Positions 24,196 to 36,555 are shown, counted from the stretch's first letter. The stretch is DNA of 64,000 bases from Macrocybe gigantea (GCA_011319805.1 SJRY01000234.1:558001-622000); one strand, 5' to 3'. Made by a program: numbers and translations. Notes: a model not told the origin generated them from the letters alone.

Positions 24196-25658
24196 CTATG
24201 ACGTTCGTAGAATAGCGCCTGGATGATATTTGACTTTCTCGAATATCCTGAATAAACTTATGACTAGATTCGCGCAATAAGCTAAAAGTCCAATTCCAAC
24301 AAGACAGATCAGAGCCAGTTGATCGTCGCAGATGCGATCACCTATGTCTCCCTCAAGATTGGGTATGCCACTTGGAGGCCTGGACAGCTTGTTATACCAT
24401 GAAATGCTGGAAGGCGACGCGCATGGGATAAGAGAAGTGAAGAAGTTGTCGAAGCAGAGGGAAAGAGCCGCAGACCAAGCGCATATGAAGAGAACTTCTA
24501 ACAGTGTGTGTGCCAATTTTCCCGACGTTTTCCACAATCCTAATGGCCGTCCAAAATATTCTAACTGATGCAGACGGGGAGTAAAAATCGACGAAAAGTA
24601 AAAAGTACGCAGGGACCTACATAGATCGCCACCATGACATGGATTAGTGTGAGGGGGGTGAAAATGATGACCACAGTTCTGTTCAGAAAGAAGTGAGAAG
24701 CAGGCGTATAGCCCGGGCACGGTAACTACGTACGGAGAACTCCCAACAGCTCCCATGACGTTATGCTTGAGTTCTATATTCCGAACCTTGATGGCGATCC
24801 CCAGAGCGGCGGTGGTGAAAGTGATATTGATGAATCGAAACAGCTAGATGGTGCAAACGAATGCCTTAGAAGCAGATCAAAACAGAGGTTGGCAAGTGCA
24901 TTACAAGAGGCACGTAGGTATTCGTCAGGACAAACCGACGAAGCTTCTTCCTCCGTCGCGGCCAAGGACTCGAATCTTTGGGGTCTTCGGTTGAATCGGG
25001 ACCGGAATCGTTGTGCTCTAATATATTGTGGTCGTTTTGCAGCCGATCCTGACTTTCGGATGGCCCAGGGATTCGTGGAGTCCAAGGCGTATCCCATCCT
25101 GGTGTGGTAGCATGCGGCAAGGTGAAAGGAGCAGCTGGGGCGCTGGGGAGTGGCAAAGGCCATTCCTGACTGGTGCCGCTTGCTGACCGTCTAGCTAGAT
25201 GCTCCTTTTCCTTGTCCTTACGAAGAAAAGAAGCACCCTCGCGCATGGAGGCGCTCGATGGAAGCCATGACATGGAACTCTTTGGTTTTCCAGATCGCGG
25301 ATTCGGAGAGGCTTCTGACCAATGACCTGGCCTGCTCGGACGAGGTAGGGTAAATGACCACCATCGAGAATTAATCTGGGAGGCACTCGTGTTATATGAC
25401 GCTGTATCGAACGGGCGAGCTTCCGTTGCAAGATAGGTATCGTTCACAGGACTATGCTCCGTCGGTGATGGAGGTTCATCACGAGCCCATGCTATAGACT
25501 CGAGAAATCAGCACAGACCGAGTCTGGGTCAGAAACAAGGCAAACAGACGAGGTGAGGTGACGACAGTGGTTATCGGCGGAGGTCCGCGACTCGGACGTG
25601 GTTGTTGTACGACTTGACTGGTACTGGTAGAAGATATCTGTCGAGAAGAGACTGACAT
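24196..25658 (-). CDS. four-helix (MARVEL-like) membrane protein
   Basis: Membrane protein with a long hydrophilic, Pro/Ser-rich N-terminal region (starts MSVSSRQISSTSTSQVVQQP) followed by four predicted helices: SLFRFINITFTTAALGIAIK, VVIIFTPLTLIHVMVAIYL, LLEVLFICAWSAALSLCFDN, and LALICLVGIGLLAYCANLVI. The spacing resembles fungal MARVEL-domain proteins involved in membrane apposition or trafficking; that is inference. Between helices 2 and 3 lies EYFGRPLGLWKTSGKLAHT. About five exons join in frame, including a 45-nt intron just before helix 1 (acceptor ATCTAG). Intact. It diverges from the FAM192A-like gene across 148 bp. Confidence 0.7.
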
Positions 25659-25806
25659 GGGTATCGCGATATTAGCTGATGGGCTGAATGGCGACGCCCC
25701 GGGTTAAATGGAATAGTAGATAGGTATAGCACTTGAGTGATGTGTGGAACGTTTGTTCCAGTGGCTATACAACTTGACACAGATCTATATTCTCGGCTCG
25801 CCGGAC

Positions 25807-26704
25807 ATGGAAGAACCATCCATCCCTTCATTGTCGTCTGGAGCGGTAGGCTCCCGCTTCATCTCCCAGGCAGATTTGGAGTCTGCAAAAGCCAGACGCG
25901 AAGAGCATGGAAGGCAGCTTATGCTCGGTACGAGCACTCCGTCTTTTAACATTGTTGGCGATGAATCCTACACATCACTCTCAGCCTCGGCCAAGAACCC
26001 CCGCCGCAGCAACAGGAAGACACGTATGATGGCCGTAGTCTAGCTGAAGTGAGTTTGGTGTCGACATGGATTTTCTGAATGCTGATGTGGAACCCTCCGT
26101 TTCTCCAGAAACTTGCTGCGAATAAGGTATGTCCTGTGTCCTAGGTCTTGCACCCGTAACATCGTTCTCGCTCTTTAGATTGCGAAGCAAGAAGAATGGG
26201 AGGAGAAGATGAAATTAGGTCCTTAAGCAATTCTAGCCTGTTTTCGTCCTACTTATCAGTCCTTTCTTCAGCGAATCAATTTCGTGCTCTGGAAGAGGAT
26301 GAGATTATGTTCCTTGATTCGATAAGAGAGCGTCAGGAAGCAGAAGAACGACTGCGCAAGCAACAAGAAGGAGAAGAATTAAAAAATTTCAAGGAGTATG
26401 TACACCACTTCTTGCAGGCTTTGTTTCCGTGCTTAACTGTCGTAGAGCGGTAGCAGCCCGAACGAATGCAATGAATAATTCGTCGATCCTCTCAAATTCG
26501 ACAGCAAAATCATCGACGAGCAAGTCCATATCCGTCCCGAGAAACGTGAAGAAGGATGCAAAAAAATCGCTCAAAGGTGTCATTGTAAAAAAGAGGCCTA
26601 AACCTACGAGTCAAGCTACGAAAGCGACCGAAGGAGCCAGCCTTCCAGAACCTCCAAGCAGAGCCGAATCACAGCCTGACAGTAAACGACGTAAAGTAAC
26701 ATGA
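25807..26704 (+). CDS. FAM192A/PSME3IP1 (Fyv6) family protein
   Basis: N-terminal NIP30/FAM192A domain: the human member is a proteasome-activator partner, and yeast Fyv6 is a second-step splicing factor. Family blocks in order: SRFISQADLESAKARREE, then WKAAYAR, YDGRSLAEKLAANKIAKQEE, NQFRALEEDEIMFLDSIRER, EELKNFKEAVAARTN. The tail is Lys-rich (KKDAKKSLKGVIVKKRPKPT ... KRRKVT), nuclear-looking. About six exons. Near 25906 the motif EEQWKAAYAR is broken because one base is missing (GAGCATGG, expected for example GAGCAATGG). I chose the ATG at 25807 because it sits shortly before the domain and clears the divergent neighbour; an in-frame ATG at 25744 is less likely. Confidence 0.85.
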
Positions 26705-26903
26705 CTGGTCCTGGAGGACGTGTATGGTACTTCGTCTTTTGTTCGTAAGGCATGCATTCTTTGTCCTATGGATGACACTTGGCCTGAGGTTCGTCAAATG
26801 CAGATGAAAAATGGTTTTGGACAGAGCACGCCGGACATGGCAATGGTTCGTTGGGGGAGAGCTCGAAAGGCTGGCGGGGCACATAACAGCACACGCCGCC
26901 AGT

Positions 26904-28518
26904 CTATCTAAAAAGAGAGCTAGGTGTCGGCGTCCATCGCACGTCATGGAGACTTCTCCCTGCTGAATTCGTTTTCCAACCTGGGGTTTGATCGGGATTG
27001 TCCGCTCTTCTGATACTTGTTTTACCCGTCGTTCGCTCCAACAATCGTTTTGCAGCCGGCGTTAGGTTGCCAGCTACATTCGACCGTCTAGGAGTCCATC
27101 CTGGTGGTCCCATATCACTTTTTTTCGCAGACGTAATGCCAGGTGTGCGACCTAGATTCATCCCGAGTAAAGATGCCTTTGCCCGAAGATTCTTTGACGC
27201 TGTACTAGACAATTTATGAGAAATTCTCTCGCGGTTCGTCATGGCCGGGATGTGGAAAGGCGTTTTAGGAGGAGCAATTTCTTCGTCTGATTGGGAGAGA
27301 ATTCGCGGTGTTGCAGTCAGAGTACCCCACGTCATGAGTTGTTTCACCGCCGCAGGGCCAAGCTCAGAAGCAGTAGGGGAAGGGACATCAGGAACGAGAG
27401 AGAAATTGTTGATTTTCGGTGATTTTGGTTGGTCTAGAATGAAAGTCATAGTCAATAAGTGCAACAAGTCTGAAATTTAACGGTCTTACATGGTGTACCA
27501 GCAATGGCAGCCTCAATATGACTTCTTGTTGGACTAGGAGGCGATGATCGGCTCCTAGACGCGGATGTAGAGTGATCCTGTTCTGGAAGTCGAGTATTTC
27601 CATACTTTATCGCCCTGGGGTCCTTGGATTCGCCTTTAAGATCTCTCGCTGGAGCATGATATGGCGTTTCATCGGCGTCGGGGGGAAACATCAACGAATT
27701 CCGGGCCTGTAGAGCTCACATGTGAGGGACAGAGATTGAGAGTTTGGGAAACACCAGCCTTGAATTTCCAACCGTCGACACCGGCTGGCCGAGTATCTCG
27801 CTTCGGAGCAAGCACTTTTGCCTCTATATCTTTATCCTGGTCCTTGAAAGGAATCAATTGTCCCTCCTCCTCAGCCTTGTGCTGATCCTCCCTATGTTTC
27901 TTCTCCGACCTCTTTGCCGACTCATCGTCCAAATTTCGTTCATCAGTTATCAGCCCAGCTGGAGAAGGCTGTTCAATCAAGAATTTTTCCTAACGCCAGG
28001 AGCGGGAGGAGCTTCGATGAGCATTTTCTCTCTAGCCTCGATCATTTTGTCCCGTTGCTGCTCGACCCGTTTCTGGGCCTCCCAAGCCCATCCCCATTTC
28101 TCTCTCTTAATCCTGTTTTCGTCGTCCAGTATCTGCGTGAAGCTGGAGTTGTCTTCAGACGTGAACCGTGCCTGGAACTCGTCCAAGCTTAGCTCCGTAT
28201 GCGGCGTTGAGCGCGTCCGGCGCGGTTCCCGCAGTGGCGTCTCGGATGGGCCTGGCCGAAAGGTGTCTCTTCCAGACGGCTCGAAGAGAGATAGGGCGTG
28301 CTGCTTAATTGCGTCAGTCTCCTGACCGATGCTTGGATAAGGCGAGGATCTTGTGAGTGCAGAGCGTCCAGATAGTCGTTTGTGGCATCAAGATGCACGA
28401 GAGATGGGAAAAAGTCCCTAGCAATTATGTGGGATAAGGCTGCAGTGTATTCGTCTTCATCTAGGACGGTTTGATTGTTGAGGGAGCGCTCCGTTGCTGG
28501 TCTGAGTTTGGGATCCAT
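26904..28518 (-). CDS. nuclear protein ES2/DGCR14, spliceosome-associated
   Basis: ES2 (DGCR14, Bis1) is a nuclear protein found in the C complex of the spliceosome. The start MDPKLRPATERSLNNQTVLD leads into the family block EDEYTAALSHIIARDFFPSL. Further matches: LSLDEFQARFTSEDNSSF, ENRIKREKWGWAWEAQKRVE, NSLMFPPDADETPYHAP, PSPTASELGPAAVKQLMTWG and GTLTATPRIL. About four exons. The intron at 27707-27758 appears to be GC-AG (donor GCTGGT). Single bases are missing near 28285 (TCTTCGAG) and 27985 (GGAAAAATTC, expected one more A). Both fall inside otherwise conserved reading, so I call the gene functional with sequence errors. Confidence 0.88.
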
Positions 28519-28654
28519 GCGAGGAGGTCGCGGACAGACAGTGTTTAGTCGATGTTTGTGTCACGTGTCGTCATTAGATAATCCTCCTATTAGTTAGAGA
28601 AATACATTAAATCGTTACAGTCATAATATCCATATAGCACTAAAAGCCTGCTTC

Positions 28655-30860
28655 CTAATTCCGTGCTCCACCTTTACCTGAAGTGAACGTGCTGCCCGAC
28701 CGGGAGCGGGTGTCGGTTGTGATGTTTAGCGTTCCATTTTCAGTGCTCTTGCGGCCAGACGCACCTCCACCGGGCCGGCCAATGCGACTCTGGCTTAGGG
28801 ACGAGGTCGATGATGAGGCCGGCACTTTGGCAGGAGGCCGCATTGTGACGTTTGAGTGTAGTCCTGGTAATTGTGGCAATGCTTTTGGAATCTCCGAGTT
28901 CATTTTCATAGACGATTTGCCAGGGGTGTAAGAATATGGCATTGACATTGAAGCTAAAGTTCGTTCGATTGGAGTGGATGGCCCTGTGCTGGCGCTCAGA
29001 GATGAACGCTTTGGCTGAGGAATCGAAGGCGTAGCACCCGGTCCGATAGAGCGTTTCAAACTCAGGCCTGTGTTGGTGTGTGTATAAGACTAGTGGAGGG
29101 AAGCGGTAAGAAAGTAGGCGTGGCTGGACGAGAAGACGGCGTCGGTATGGAACTTGTGGTTGTGGAACTTAGGCTACCCGCGGACATCCGGGATTGCGGT
29201 CTGCGCGTAGTGCTCTGAGCAAGACTGTTGCTAGGTTTGGTGCTGGAATATGATGTCGATGCCGTCGGTCGGAAGGCCGAGGGTGCTGACGGGCTTGAAA
29301 TCCTTCTCCTTTCTTTATTCGGATCCTTTGGTGGGGAAGGCGAATCTTCCATGATTAGAACCCATCCCGATGTATCCCCGACAGCACTCCTTTGTTTCGG
29401 CTCAGGCTCGCTTCATAGCTTGTATGAGAATCCGCGCTCCGACGGGTTGAACTATCCCAGCTGGTCTTGGCCGTCGAGCTCTTACTGGACGACGAGGCTG
29501 ACGAAGCGGCGCGGACCTTAGCCGCATCCAAAGCGGCGGTGGCATTGGAACGACTCGCAAAGCTTGTCATGCGAAGGCGAGGGACGCGGGTGTGTATCTT
29601 CTGTTCAAGATTTTTCACACGGGCGCGCATTTCGGAGACCATTTGAACACCTTTATTCCTTGAGGCAATCGTGCTCGTTGCAGAGGGAATCCTGGGGGGG
29701 GGGGGCGTGCAGAGACAGTGCGGGGACTGGGTATCGATGAATGGTACAGGGAAGAGTACGTGTTTGAACGAGCAGGTGCAGGTGGGGCTCCGGCGGTGTA
29801 AAGAGCCTTTGTCCCTGAAGGATTGGGCTTCTGTGTGACAGATTTGATATTCCGTTGTGGTGCTTCTGGAGGAGCAGATATATTGTCATAACTTGGGGAT
29901 AAATCGCATAGTTGAAGGTCAGGCGGAGGCTGTGTGTTGAAAAGATTGTCATCTGAATGTGTGGAAGGTATTTGAGAAGTAAAGACCGGCTCAGGTTCAG
30001 TCGGCGCCGGCGCAGAACGATTGGACAAGGCTGTTACTTGATCTTTAAGGATGGAAATTTCGACATTGGCGTCTGATATAACGGATTAGGATGTTCAGCA
30101 GGTGAGGTTGGAGAACGAGAGACCCACCCCTCAATTCGTCTCGAAGACGTTGCGATTCCTCTTCCAGACTGGCTTTCTCGAGTAACTCGTGCTCAAGGAG
30201 AATTTTCTCTTCCAGAGCACGGGCATACTTAGCCTCCATGTCGGCCAAGCTTGATGACACTGCTCTCTCATTACGTTCCAAGTCGTCATTTCCCATCTCC
30301 AAGTCACGGAATTGAATCTTGAGTTGTTGATGTTCGCGTCGAAGTTGGTCAAGCTCGCGCTGGAGAGAGGCGGTCGTCGCATTGTGGTTGGTTTGGAGTG
30401 ACATGAATTTGCTCTGGTGGGGGGAACGTGAGTCAGCGCGAGCTCGAGGGAAGCGCCTGGGGTAACGGACCTTCCATTCCTCGCGTTCCGACTCGGCCTT
30501 GGCGACTTTGATTTTGAGGTCGTTCTGGGCCTTCTCCGTCCTCTGCAGCTCATTCTCTAACTCTGCTTCCAACTCCTTGCTTGCATGATGGAATTCATCC
30601 AGCTCTGCTCGAGTTTCTGCCAGCATCTCTGCCACCTGGTGCGAGCTACACTTCTAGACGATTGTGAGTGCAATAAATAGACCGCACCTCCTCATACTTT
30701 GCGCGCCAGTCGGTTGAAGATAAAGAACCGAAGCTAGAAGGCAGGATTGGATGCCCGAAGCAGAGGTGGCATGGACAGGGACATACTCGAGATCATTTTC
30801 ATCCAAAGAGATAAGTTTATCCCTCCGCAATAGGTCTGTGGGTGAAAGGACCGCAGCCAT
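28655..30860 (-). CDS. nudE: NudE-type dynein regulator
   Basis: NudE/NDEL1 scaffolds cytoplasmic dynein and LIS1 to drive nuclear movement along microtubules. The N-terminal half is a long coiled coil opening DWRAKYEEVAEMLAETRAEL, with EEWKSKFMSLQTNHNATTAS and SLEEESQRLRDELRDANVEI. The C-terminal half is Ser/Pro-rich and disordered and contains the short helix VQMVSEMRARVKNLEQKIHT that is typical of the family. Exon 1 begins MAAVLSPTDLLRRDKLI. Five introns in the coiled coil join in frame. Three frame losses follow: a run of 12 G (29694-29705), near 29376 (one G short) and near 29074. The C-terminus therefore needs resequencing. Confidence 0.8.
29694..29705. repeat. poly(G)12 homopolymer in nudE
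   Basis: Twelve consecutive G on the plus strand (C on the coding strand), encoding a Pro run. The reading frame of nudE changes here by one base, as expected if the run length was miscalled or varies. Confidence 0.9.
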
Positions 30861-31028
30861 GACGAAGGGAGGAGAGGTGGACCTGGTGGGGAAGCGACGA
30901 GGATTGCGGCAGAGGGCAACCAGGTTGACCAACAACCACACACTTCCATTTCTGGAAGAGTCGGTTTGTTGATGCAATATCAACACAAAACAGTCATGTT
31001 CTACGCGAACGAGTTATCTACACCGTAG

Positions 31029-31757
31029 CTATCGTAAACCCTCAGGCTTTGCGCACTTGCGACGCTCTGTTTTTCCCGTCTTGGGGCAGCGCATCTCCTG
31101 CCAGGAAACGGGCTCCATGGTGGCACCTGCAGAACAACGTAAGATGGCCTTCGCGGATGTGTTAAAACCTTCAAGCACCTGCTTCGCTGGAAGCGAAGAT
31201 GACGCCAAGATCATTTCTGGCGGTCGTCAAGAAATAGCTCCGGGCATCGCCCAATGAAATCTGACGGGACAGGGAACTATGAAACTCCATAGCAGAGACC
31301 AGAGTGTGCAACATGCATACCACCAGACCACGGACGACGTCGCCGCCTCTAAAGCAGTCGCTTATCTTGACCTTGTCTTTTCAGTCGCACGGACATCCTG
31401 CGCACGAACGACACCCGTGAACTCTTCGCCAGGCGGCAAGGGAATGCCGTCGACGACAGTGATCGAGACTAGGGCTTGCAACGGCGACAGACGCGTGACG
31501 GTTCCAAGGACGACGGAGTTGGGCGCAGGTGGATGGGGCCGGAGACGGGGTATGGAGACTGTCTGGGAAAGGTTGAGTCGCACGCGACGCGCAGAAAAGG
31601 GAACACGCACAGCGCCGGAGTGAAGTGGAATGCCGACGAGACTTGCGCGGACGGCGTCATCTCTGGTGTAGACGCCTGGGCCGAGCACTGGGATGGGCCC
31701 ACGGGGAAGGGCGACTGGCTGCCCAGGGAGATGATGATGAGTCGAGGCGAGCATCAC
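31029..31757 (-). CDS. CSL4: exosome complex subunit CSL4
   Basis: S1-domain cap subunit of the 3'-5' RNA exosome, nuclear and cytoplasmic. The N-terminal domain holds GPGVYTRDDAVRASLVGIPL. The S1-like core is SVVLGTVTRLSPLQALVSIT, then EEFTGVVRAQDVRATEK. Downstream exons give ISLGDARSYFLTTARNDLGV and the zinc-ribbon-like C-terminus EPVSWQEMRCPKTGKTERRK. Three exons. One base is missing near 31379 (GAAAAGAC, expected GAAAAAGAC); restoring it gives DKVKISDCFRGGDVVRGLV, the expected continuation. Two adjacent ATGs (31757 and 31754) are possible starts. It is head-to-head with LAT1, with only 92 bp between the start codons. Confidence 0.92.
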
Positions 31758-31849
31758 TCGGCGCAGTCCGATCCTTTGGCTTTGTTTGGCTGTCCAATCT
31801 GTTCACCCCAAAAAATCCGAATCCTCAGTTTGCTCTCGTCACCGCTGTC
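31758..31849. promoter_or_regulatory. very short bidirectional promoter CSL4/LAT1
   Basis: 92 bp between divergent start codons. The two transcripts must either have very short leaders or overlap each other's coding start. Confidence 0.6.
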
Positions 31850-33459
31850 ATGGCCTCCTCCGTCGTCGCCCGTCTCCTTGCTCGTCGTGCGCACCTAGTT
31901 TGCATATGGTCTTCTCGTCTACTCATCCAAAATTGCCAGGCTTACACCTTTCGGCGCGTCGGAATGCCCTCTCACATTTCAACATGCCAGCAATGAGCCC
32001 GACCATGACCGAGGGTGGTATCGCGTCATGGAAGAAAAAAGAAGGCGAGTCCTTTGCCACAGGAGATGTCCTGCTTGAAATTGTAAGCGCGACCTCACCG
32101 AACCCGTGCACTCCGTCCTAACTTTTTTACCTGGTTTAGGAAACGGACAAGGCAACAATTGACGTGGAAGCCCAAGACGACGGCATTCTTGCAAAAATCA
32201 TAGTAAAGCCTCTATCTTGATACTCTGTAACGCGTCTCATTCTTTCTTCGAGGCCCCTGATGGTTCAAAAAATGTCCCAATCGGCTCCGTCATTGCCATT
32301 GTCGGCGAGGAAGGGGACGACCTGTCGGGCGCAGCCGAAATGGCCGCGAAGGCTGCCTCTCAACCCGCTCCTAAGGAAGAGAAAACCGCTGAAAAGCCTA
32401 CAATGGAGCGGCCATCAACACCTTCTCCCCTCCTTCATCTGGACCCCCCAAGCAAGCAGACATCAAGGCCGACCTACCTGCTGGTCAACGCATCTTCGCA
32501 TCTCCCATCGCCAAGAAAATTGCCCTGGAGCGAGGAATACCTCTTGCCCAAATAAAAGGATCAGGGCCTGGTGGCCGCATCATCCGTGAAGACGTAGAGA
32601 GCTACAAACCTAGGGCGACAGCGGCGACCTCGCAGCCTGCTGCTATGCCGTCAGAGGATTATGTCGACACACCAGTCACCAACATGCGCCGTACTATCGG
32701 GACACGTCTTACCCAGTCGAAACAAGATGTTCCCCACTACTACCTTACTGTGGACATCAACATGGACAAGGTCTTAAAGTTACGAGAGGTCTTCAACAAG
32801 ACGCTTACGGAGAAGGACAAGTCTTCCAAACTCAGCGTCAATGACTTCATTATCAAAGCTGTCGGTTGTGCATTGGCAGACGTCCCCGAAGCCAATTCCG
32901 CCTGGCTTGGTGAAGTCGTCAGAACGTGAGAGATTCTTACGAAGAGTTTACTTCCTCTATCGACTTGTCATCTAGGTATAAGAAAGCAGACATATCCGTT
33001 GCGGTGGCCACACCTACCGGCCTCATCACACCTATTGTGAAGGACGTCGGTTCCAAGGGACTTGCCACGATATCTTCGGAGGCGAAGGCTCTCGCAAAGA
33101 AGGCTCGCGACGGTAAACTTGCACCCCAGGAATATCAGGTTGAGACCTTTTTCAATGGGCGCGTTTCATAGGCTCTGACATATTTATAGGGTGGAACCTT
33201 CACGATTTCAAATCTCGGCATGTACGACATATCCCATTTTACTGCCATCATCAACCCCCCGCAGTCGTGCATCCTCGCCGTTGGCTCTACGCGGCCTACA
33301 TTAGTGCCTGCACCAGAGGAGGACCGTGGATTTAAGACAGTGCAGATTATGAAAGTGACAATGAGTTCTGACCACCGGACTGTAGACGGCGCTGTCGGTG
33401 CTCGATGGATGGCTGCTTTTAAGGGTTACATGGAGAACCCGCTGACTCTCATGCTATGA
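31850..33459 (+). CDS. LAT1: pyruvate dehydrogenase E2, dihydrolipoamide acetyltransferase
   Basis: Mitochondrial core of the pyruvate dehydrogenase complex; moves acetyl groups from lipoate to CoA. A presequence ([20 protein letters not shown], spanning intron 1) precedes the lipoyl domain with the lipoylation Lys in [11 protein letters not shown]. The peripheral-subunit-binding domain is [20 protein letters not shown] ... [11 protein letters not shown]. The catalytic domain ends with the HxxxD motif in [16 protein letters not shown]. Six or seven exons. One base is missing near 32426 in the Pro/Ser linker (CTTCTCCCCTCC). Its cofactor lipoate would be made by LIP5 about 4 kb downstream. Confidence 0.96.
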
Positions 33460-33691
33460 GGATCCAGCAGACATACTCTACCGATACACTTGCTCTTATT
33501 ATTTCACTATAGATTTAGCTTCGCTTTTTATGATCCAAGTGATTCGATGGATGACGTAAGGCGTCAGTGATATTACGTAACATTCCATGTCGGGCAATTG
33601 CTCGTTTCCTTTACTGCCTCGCTATCAACTATGTAAGTTGGTCTGTGTAGGACGCCTTAAATCAGCAAGCTAATCATATGCTCAGTTCCTC

Positions 33692-35105
33692 ATGACTACT
33701 CCCAGTGAAAATTCATCTTACTTGGCGATTGGATTGGAGGGATCGGCCAATAAGCTCGGAGTGGGTGTCATCAGACACCTTGAAGACGGTTCATCCATCG
33801 TTTTATCCAATGTCCGACACACATATGTCACACCGCCTGGTGAAGGGTTTCAACCCAGAGACACGGCTCTTCATCACAGAGAATGGATCATCAAAGTGCT
33901 TCGCGATTCCCTTGATAAAGCAAAAATTTCTATCCACGATGTCGACTGTATCTGCTACACCAAAGGTGAGATAGAGAACATTCGGTTGCTCCTTCCCTCT
34001 GAACAAGATGAAAGGACCTGGAATGGGTGCACCCCTCCAGTCGGTAGCCTTAGTTGCAAGAACTTTGTCTCAAATGTTTGCGAAGCCTCTGGTCGGAGTT
34101 AATCACTGTGTTGGCCGTAAGGTTCATTACAAGCCTGGGATCCGCGATAACTAAGTGGCAAATGTTCTTTCCTATCAAGACATTGAAATGGGAAGAGTGA
34201 TTACTGGCGCACAGAATCCCGTTGTGCTTTATGTGTCCGGAGGAAACACCCAAGTCATTGCCTATTCCCGACAGTGTTACAGGATATTCGGCGAAACGCT
34301 AGACATTGCGGTCGGGAACTGCTTGGATAGATTCGCCCGTGTAATCAATTTGAGCAACGACCCGAGTCCTGGCTACAATATTGAGCAGGAAGCTAAAAGG
34401 TAGTTCGTTTTTTTTTTTTTCAAATCCGTTTCGCACCGTCAGCTAATTCGCTGCGGCGACATAGAGGCAGACGATTGCTCCCCCTTCCTTATACCACCAA
34501 GGGCATGGATGTCAGTCTGTCTGGTATATTGACCTCGATAGAGGCATATACATTGGACAAGCGATTCCGCTCGCACGCAGACCCACCCAGTGATGATGAA
34601 GATATCTTCACACCGGCGGACTTGTGCTTTTCCCTGCAAGAAACCGTCTTTTCCATGTTGGTGGAAATCACCGAACGTGCCATGGCGCATATAGGCAGCA
34701 GTGAAGTGCTCATTGTTGGCGGTGTCGGGTGTACGCTTATTGCCTGACTCTTATCAATGAATCGTTACTCATCTCTCCAAATACGACAGGCAATGAGCGG
34801 TTGCAAGAGATGATGGGTGTGATGGCGTCAGAGCGCGGTGGACAGGTCTTTGCTACCGACGATCGGCAGGTGCACAACGCTCCCATCTCGTTTTTTACTG
34901 ATTGATCGGACAGATTTTGTATCGATAATGGCATCATGATTGCTCAGGCCGGGCTCCTCGAGTTTCGTATGGGGCAAACGACCCCTCTCGAGAAAAGCAC
35001 TTGCACACAAAGGTTCGGCCATTTTCCTTGCTACTGTCAGCCCGCTGCATACTCTTGACATGAAGGTTCCGAACGGACGAAGTTCAGGTATCATGGCGTG
35101 AATGA
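33692..35105 (+). CDS. KAE1: KEOPS subunit KAE1/OSGEP, tRNA t6A synthesis
   Basis: Cytosolic and nuclear enzyme that transfers threonylcarbamoyl to A37 of ANN-decoding tRNAs, catalytic unit of KEOPS. It starts [20 protein letters not shown]. Metal-binding histidines lie in NHCVGHIEMGR. The ATP-binding motifs are [16 protein letters not shown] and VLIVGGVGC, followed after an intron by [18 protein letters not shown] is typical. It ends [12 protein letters not shown], the usual KAE1 tail, with no mitochondrial extension, so it is KAE1 rather than QRI7. About eight exons join in frame. The intron 34866-34913 is GC-AG (donor GCAGGT). One intron carries a T13 tract. Confidence 0.95.
34408..34420. 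repeat. T13 homopolymer in a KAE1 intron
   Basis: Thirteen T shortly after the donor of the intron that follows EQEAKR; intronic, so its length does not affect the frame. Confidence 0.9.
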
Positions 35106-35187
35106 TTACATTGTATGTGTGAGTAAAATCTTCGTTGTAGTCCTCCAGACAGGTAACGCTGAGGACAGGACAAGACAGCCGGGTCTT

Positions 35188-36285
35188 CTACGGATGTGTT
35201 GTACCCTCCGTATCCACAGTCGATAGCACCAGCATCCAGCTCTCCAGATCTGTCACTTTCATCTCTTCTCCCAGTTTTTCAAACTGATCCCACCACATTT
35301 TGTTCATGGCATGGAATTGGTGATCAGGGTTGGTGTCCCTAACCTTCCACGGCTTATCGGGAAGAATGTAATGCAGGCATCGCACTTCTTCATCGCTCCA
35401 TTCTTGAGGATGAATGAAACGTAGCGTCTTTAAGGCGTTGAAATACCATGGCAGTGGTGTCCACTTTCCCTTGAAAAACTCTGTCAACAGGTCCTGATCC
35501 GGAAATAAGAATTCGGGCACTCTGCTGTCGGTCCACAAGAATTGTTCTATGGCGTCAGCGAGCTCTTTTGAAGGGTTGAGGACGACAGTGCCAGAATTGA
35601 GCTGGCTGTGCGGACGCGGCGAAGTGACCGTAGCAGGAGGCGGCATGGCTTTTGGGTGTGTGACAGCGGTATGTGCACAGTTCTCAGGAATCCTGCAAGT
35701 ATGAATACGAACATTGCCAGAAGATCCGGAGTGATGAATTTGGAACCTACCAATCGGGAGGATAGTGCTTTAGTTTGCGGGGGTTACAGGCGCAGACGTG
35801 GACCGCGGCGATCTGATCTTTCGACAGGTCGAGCTCCATCAGCTCATCCATATTCCTGCACACTATCATGTCGCAGTCCAACAAGACGATGCGCTTCGGA
35901 CCAGTCAGTGGAACTCTATGTTCGACGGAAATCGTACCTCATATTCCGTTAAACTGAAACCTCTGCAAGCGGAACCAGAGTCAGTGGAATATACCGACGG
36001 AGCCGCAAACGCATACCTCAACTTTGTCCAAGTGTCGGCGAATCGCTCGTCGTGGGCTGCAAGGGCATGTGTTCCTGGTTTAGGCTTGAGCAATTCGACC
36101 TCCCTGGTCAGGATCCCACGCTTCTTGAGAATGTCTCTTGTCCATTGCGGCAAAGCTGGCGTCACCATTACCACAAACGGATGCTTCGATTGTACGGAGC
36201 GCAGCCCATGTTCCAGTACAAGCGTTCCTGCTAAATAAGTGGGCTTTGTGAGCAGCGTAACATAGGCTCCAGCTTTCGGACTCAT
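35188..36285 (-). CDS. GT8-family glycosyltransferase
   Basis: Resembles glycogenin/galactinol-synthase-type GT8 enzymes, retaining transferases that use nucleotide sugars. The N-terminal strand is AYVTLLTKPTYLAGTLVLEH. The metal-binding DxD motif appears as LLDCDMIVCRNMDELM. Later family blocks are VCACNPRKLKHYPPDW, SQLNSGTVVLNPSKELADAI and PEFLFPDQDLLTEFFKGKW; the C-terminal HYILPDKPW motif fits a metal- and product-binding His. Four exons join in frame. The ATG at 36283-36285 (MSPKAGAYV) is preferred over one 57 nt upstream because the domain begins immediately after it. No signal peptide or membrane helix was seen, so probably cytosolic. Confidence 0.85.
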
Positions 36286-36555
36286 TGTCTGAGGCAGAGT
36301 TGAAATACTATAAAATGGTCGCCTCGTCCGCCATGGCTTCATATATTCGTAATCTCGGCCATCTCCACATGAGAGAGCAGACCATCAACCAATCATAGCA
36401 ACGTGCATCGGAGAGAACATGGACAAGCAAGCGAGCTCTTAATAGAACAGATAGCAAAGGGAAATGCATTATCGATCTAGCATGCAGACGCGACACGGGC
36501 GGCCCTCCAAACAAGCATAAGGAGTTTTAGGGAATGGGAAGCCAAAGGGAATAGA

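Noticed and set aside
27744..28325. 193-codon rightward open frame
   Set aside because: It is antisense to ES2, whose conserved protein occupies the other strand.
29694..29705. Poly-G12 as a phase-variation switch
   Set aside because: Eukaryotic nuclear gene with other one-base losses in the same ORF; miscalled run length is the simpler explanation.
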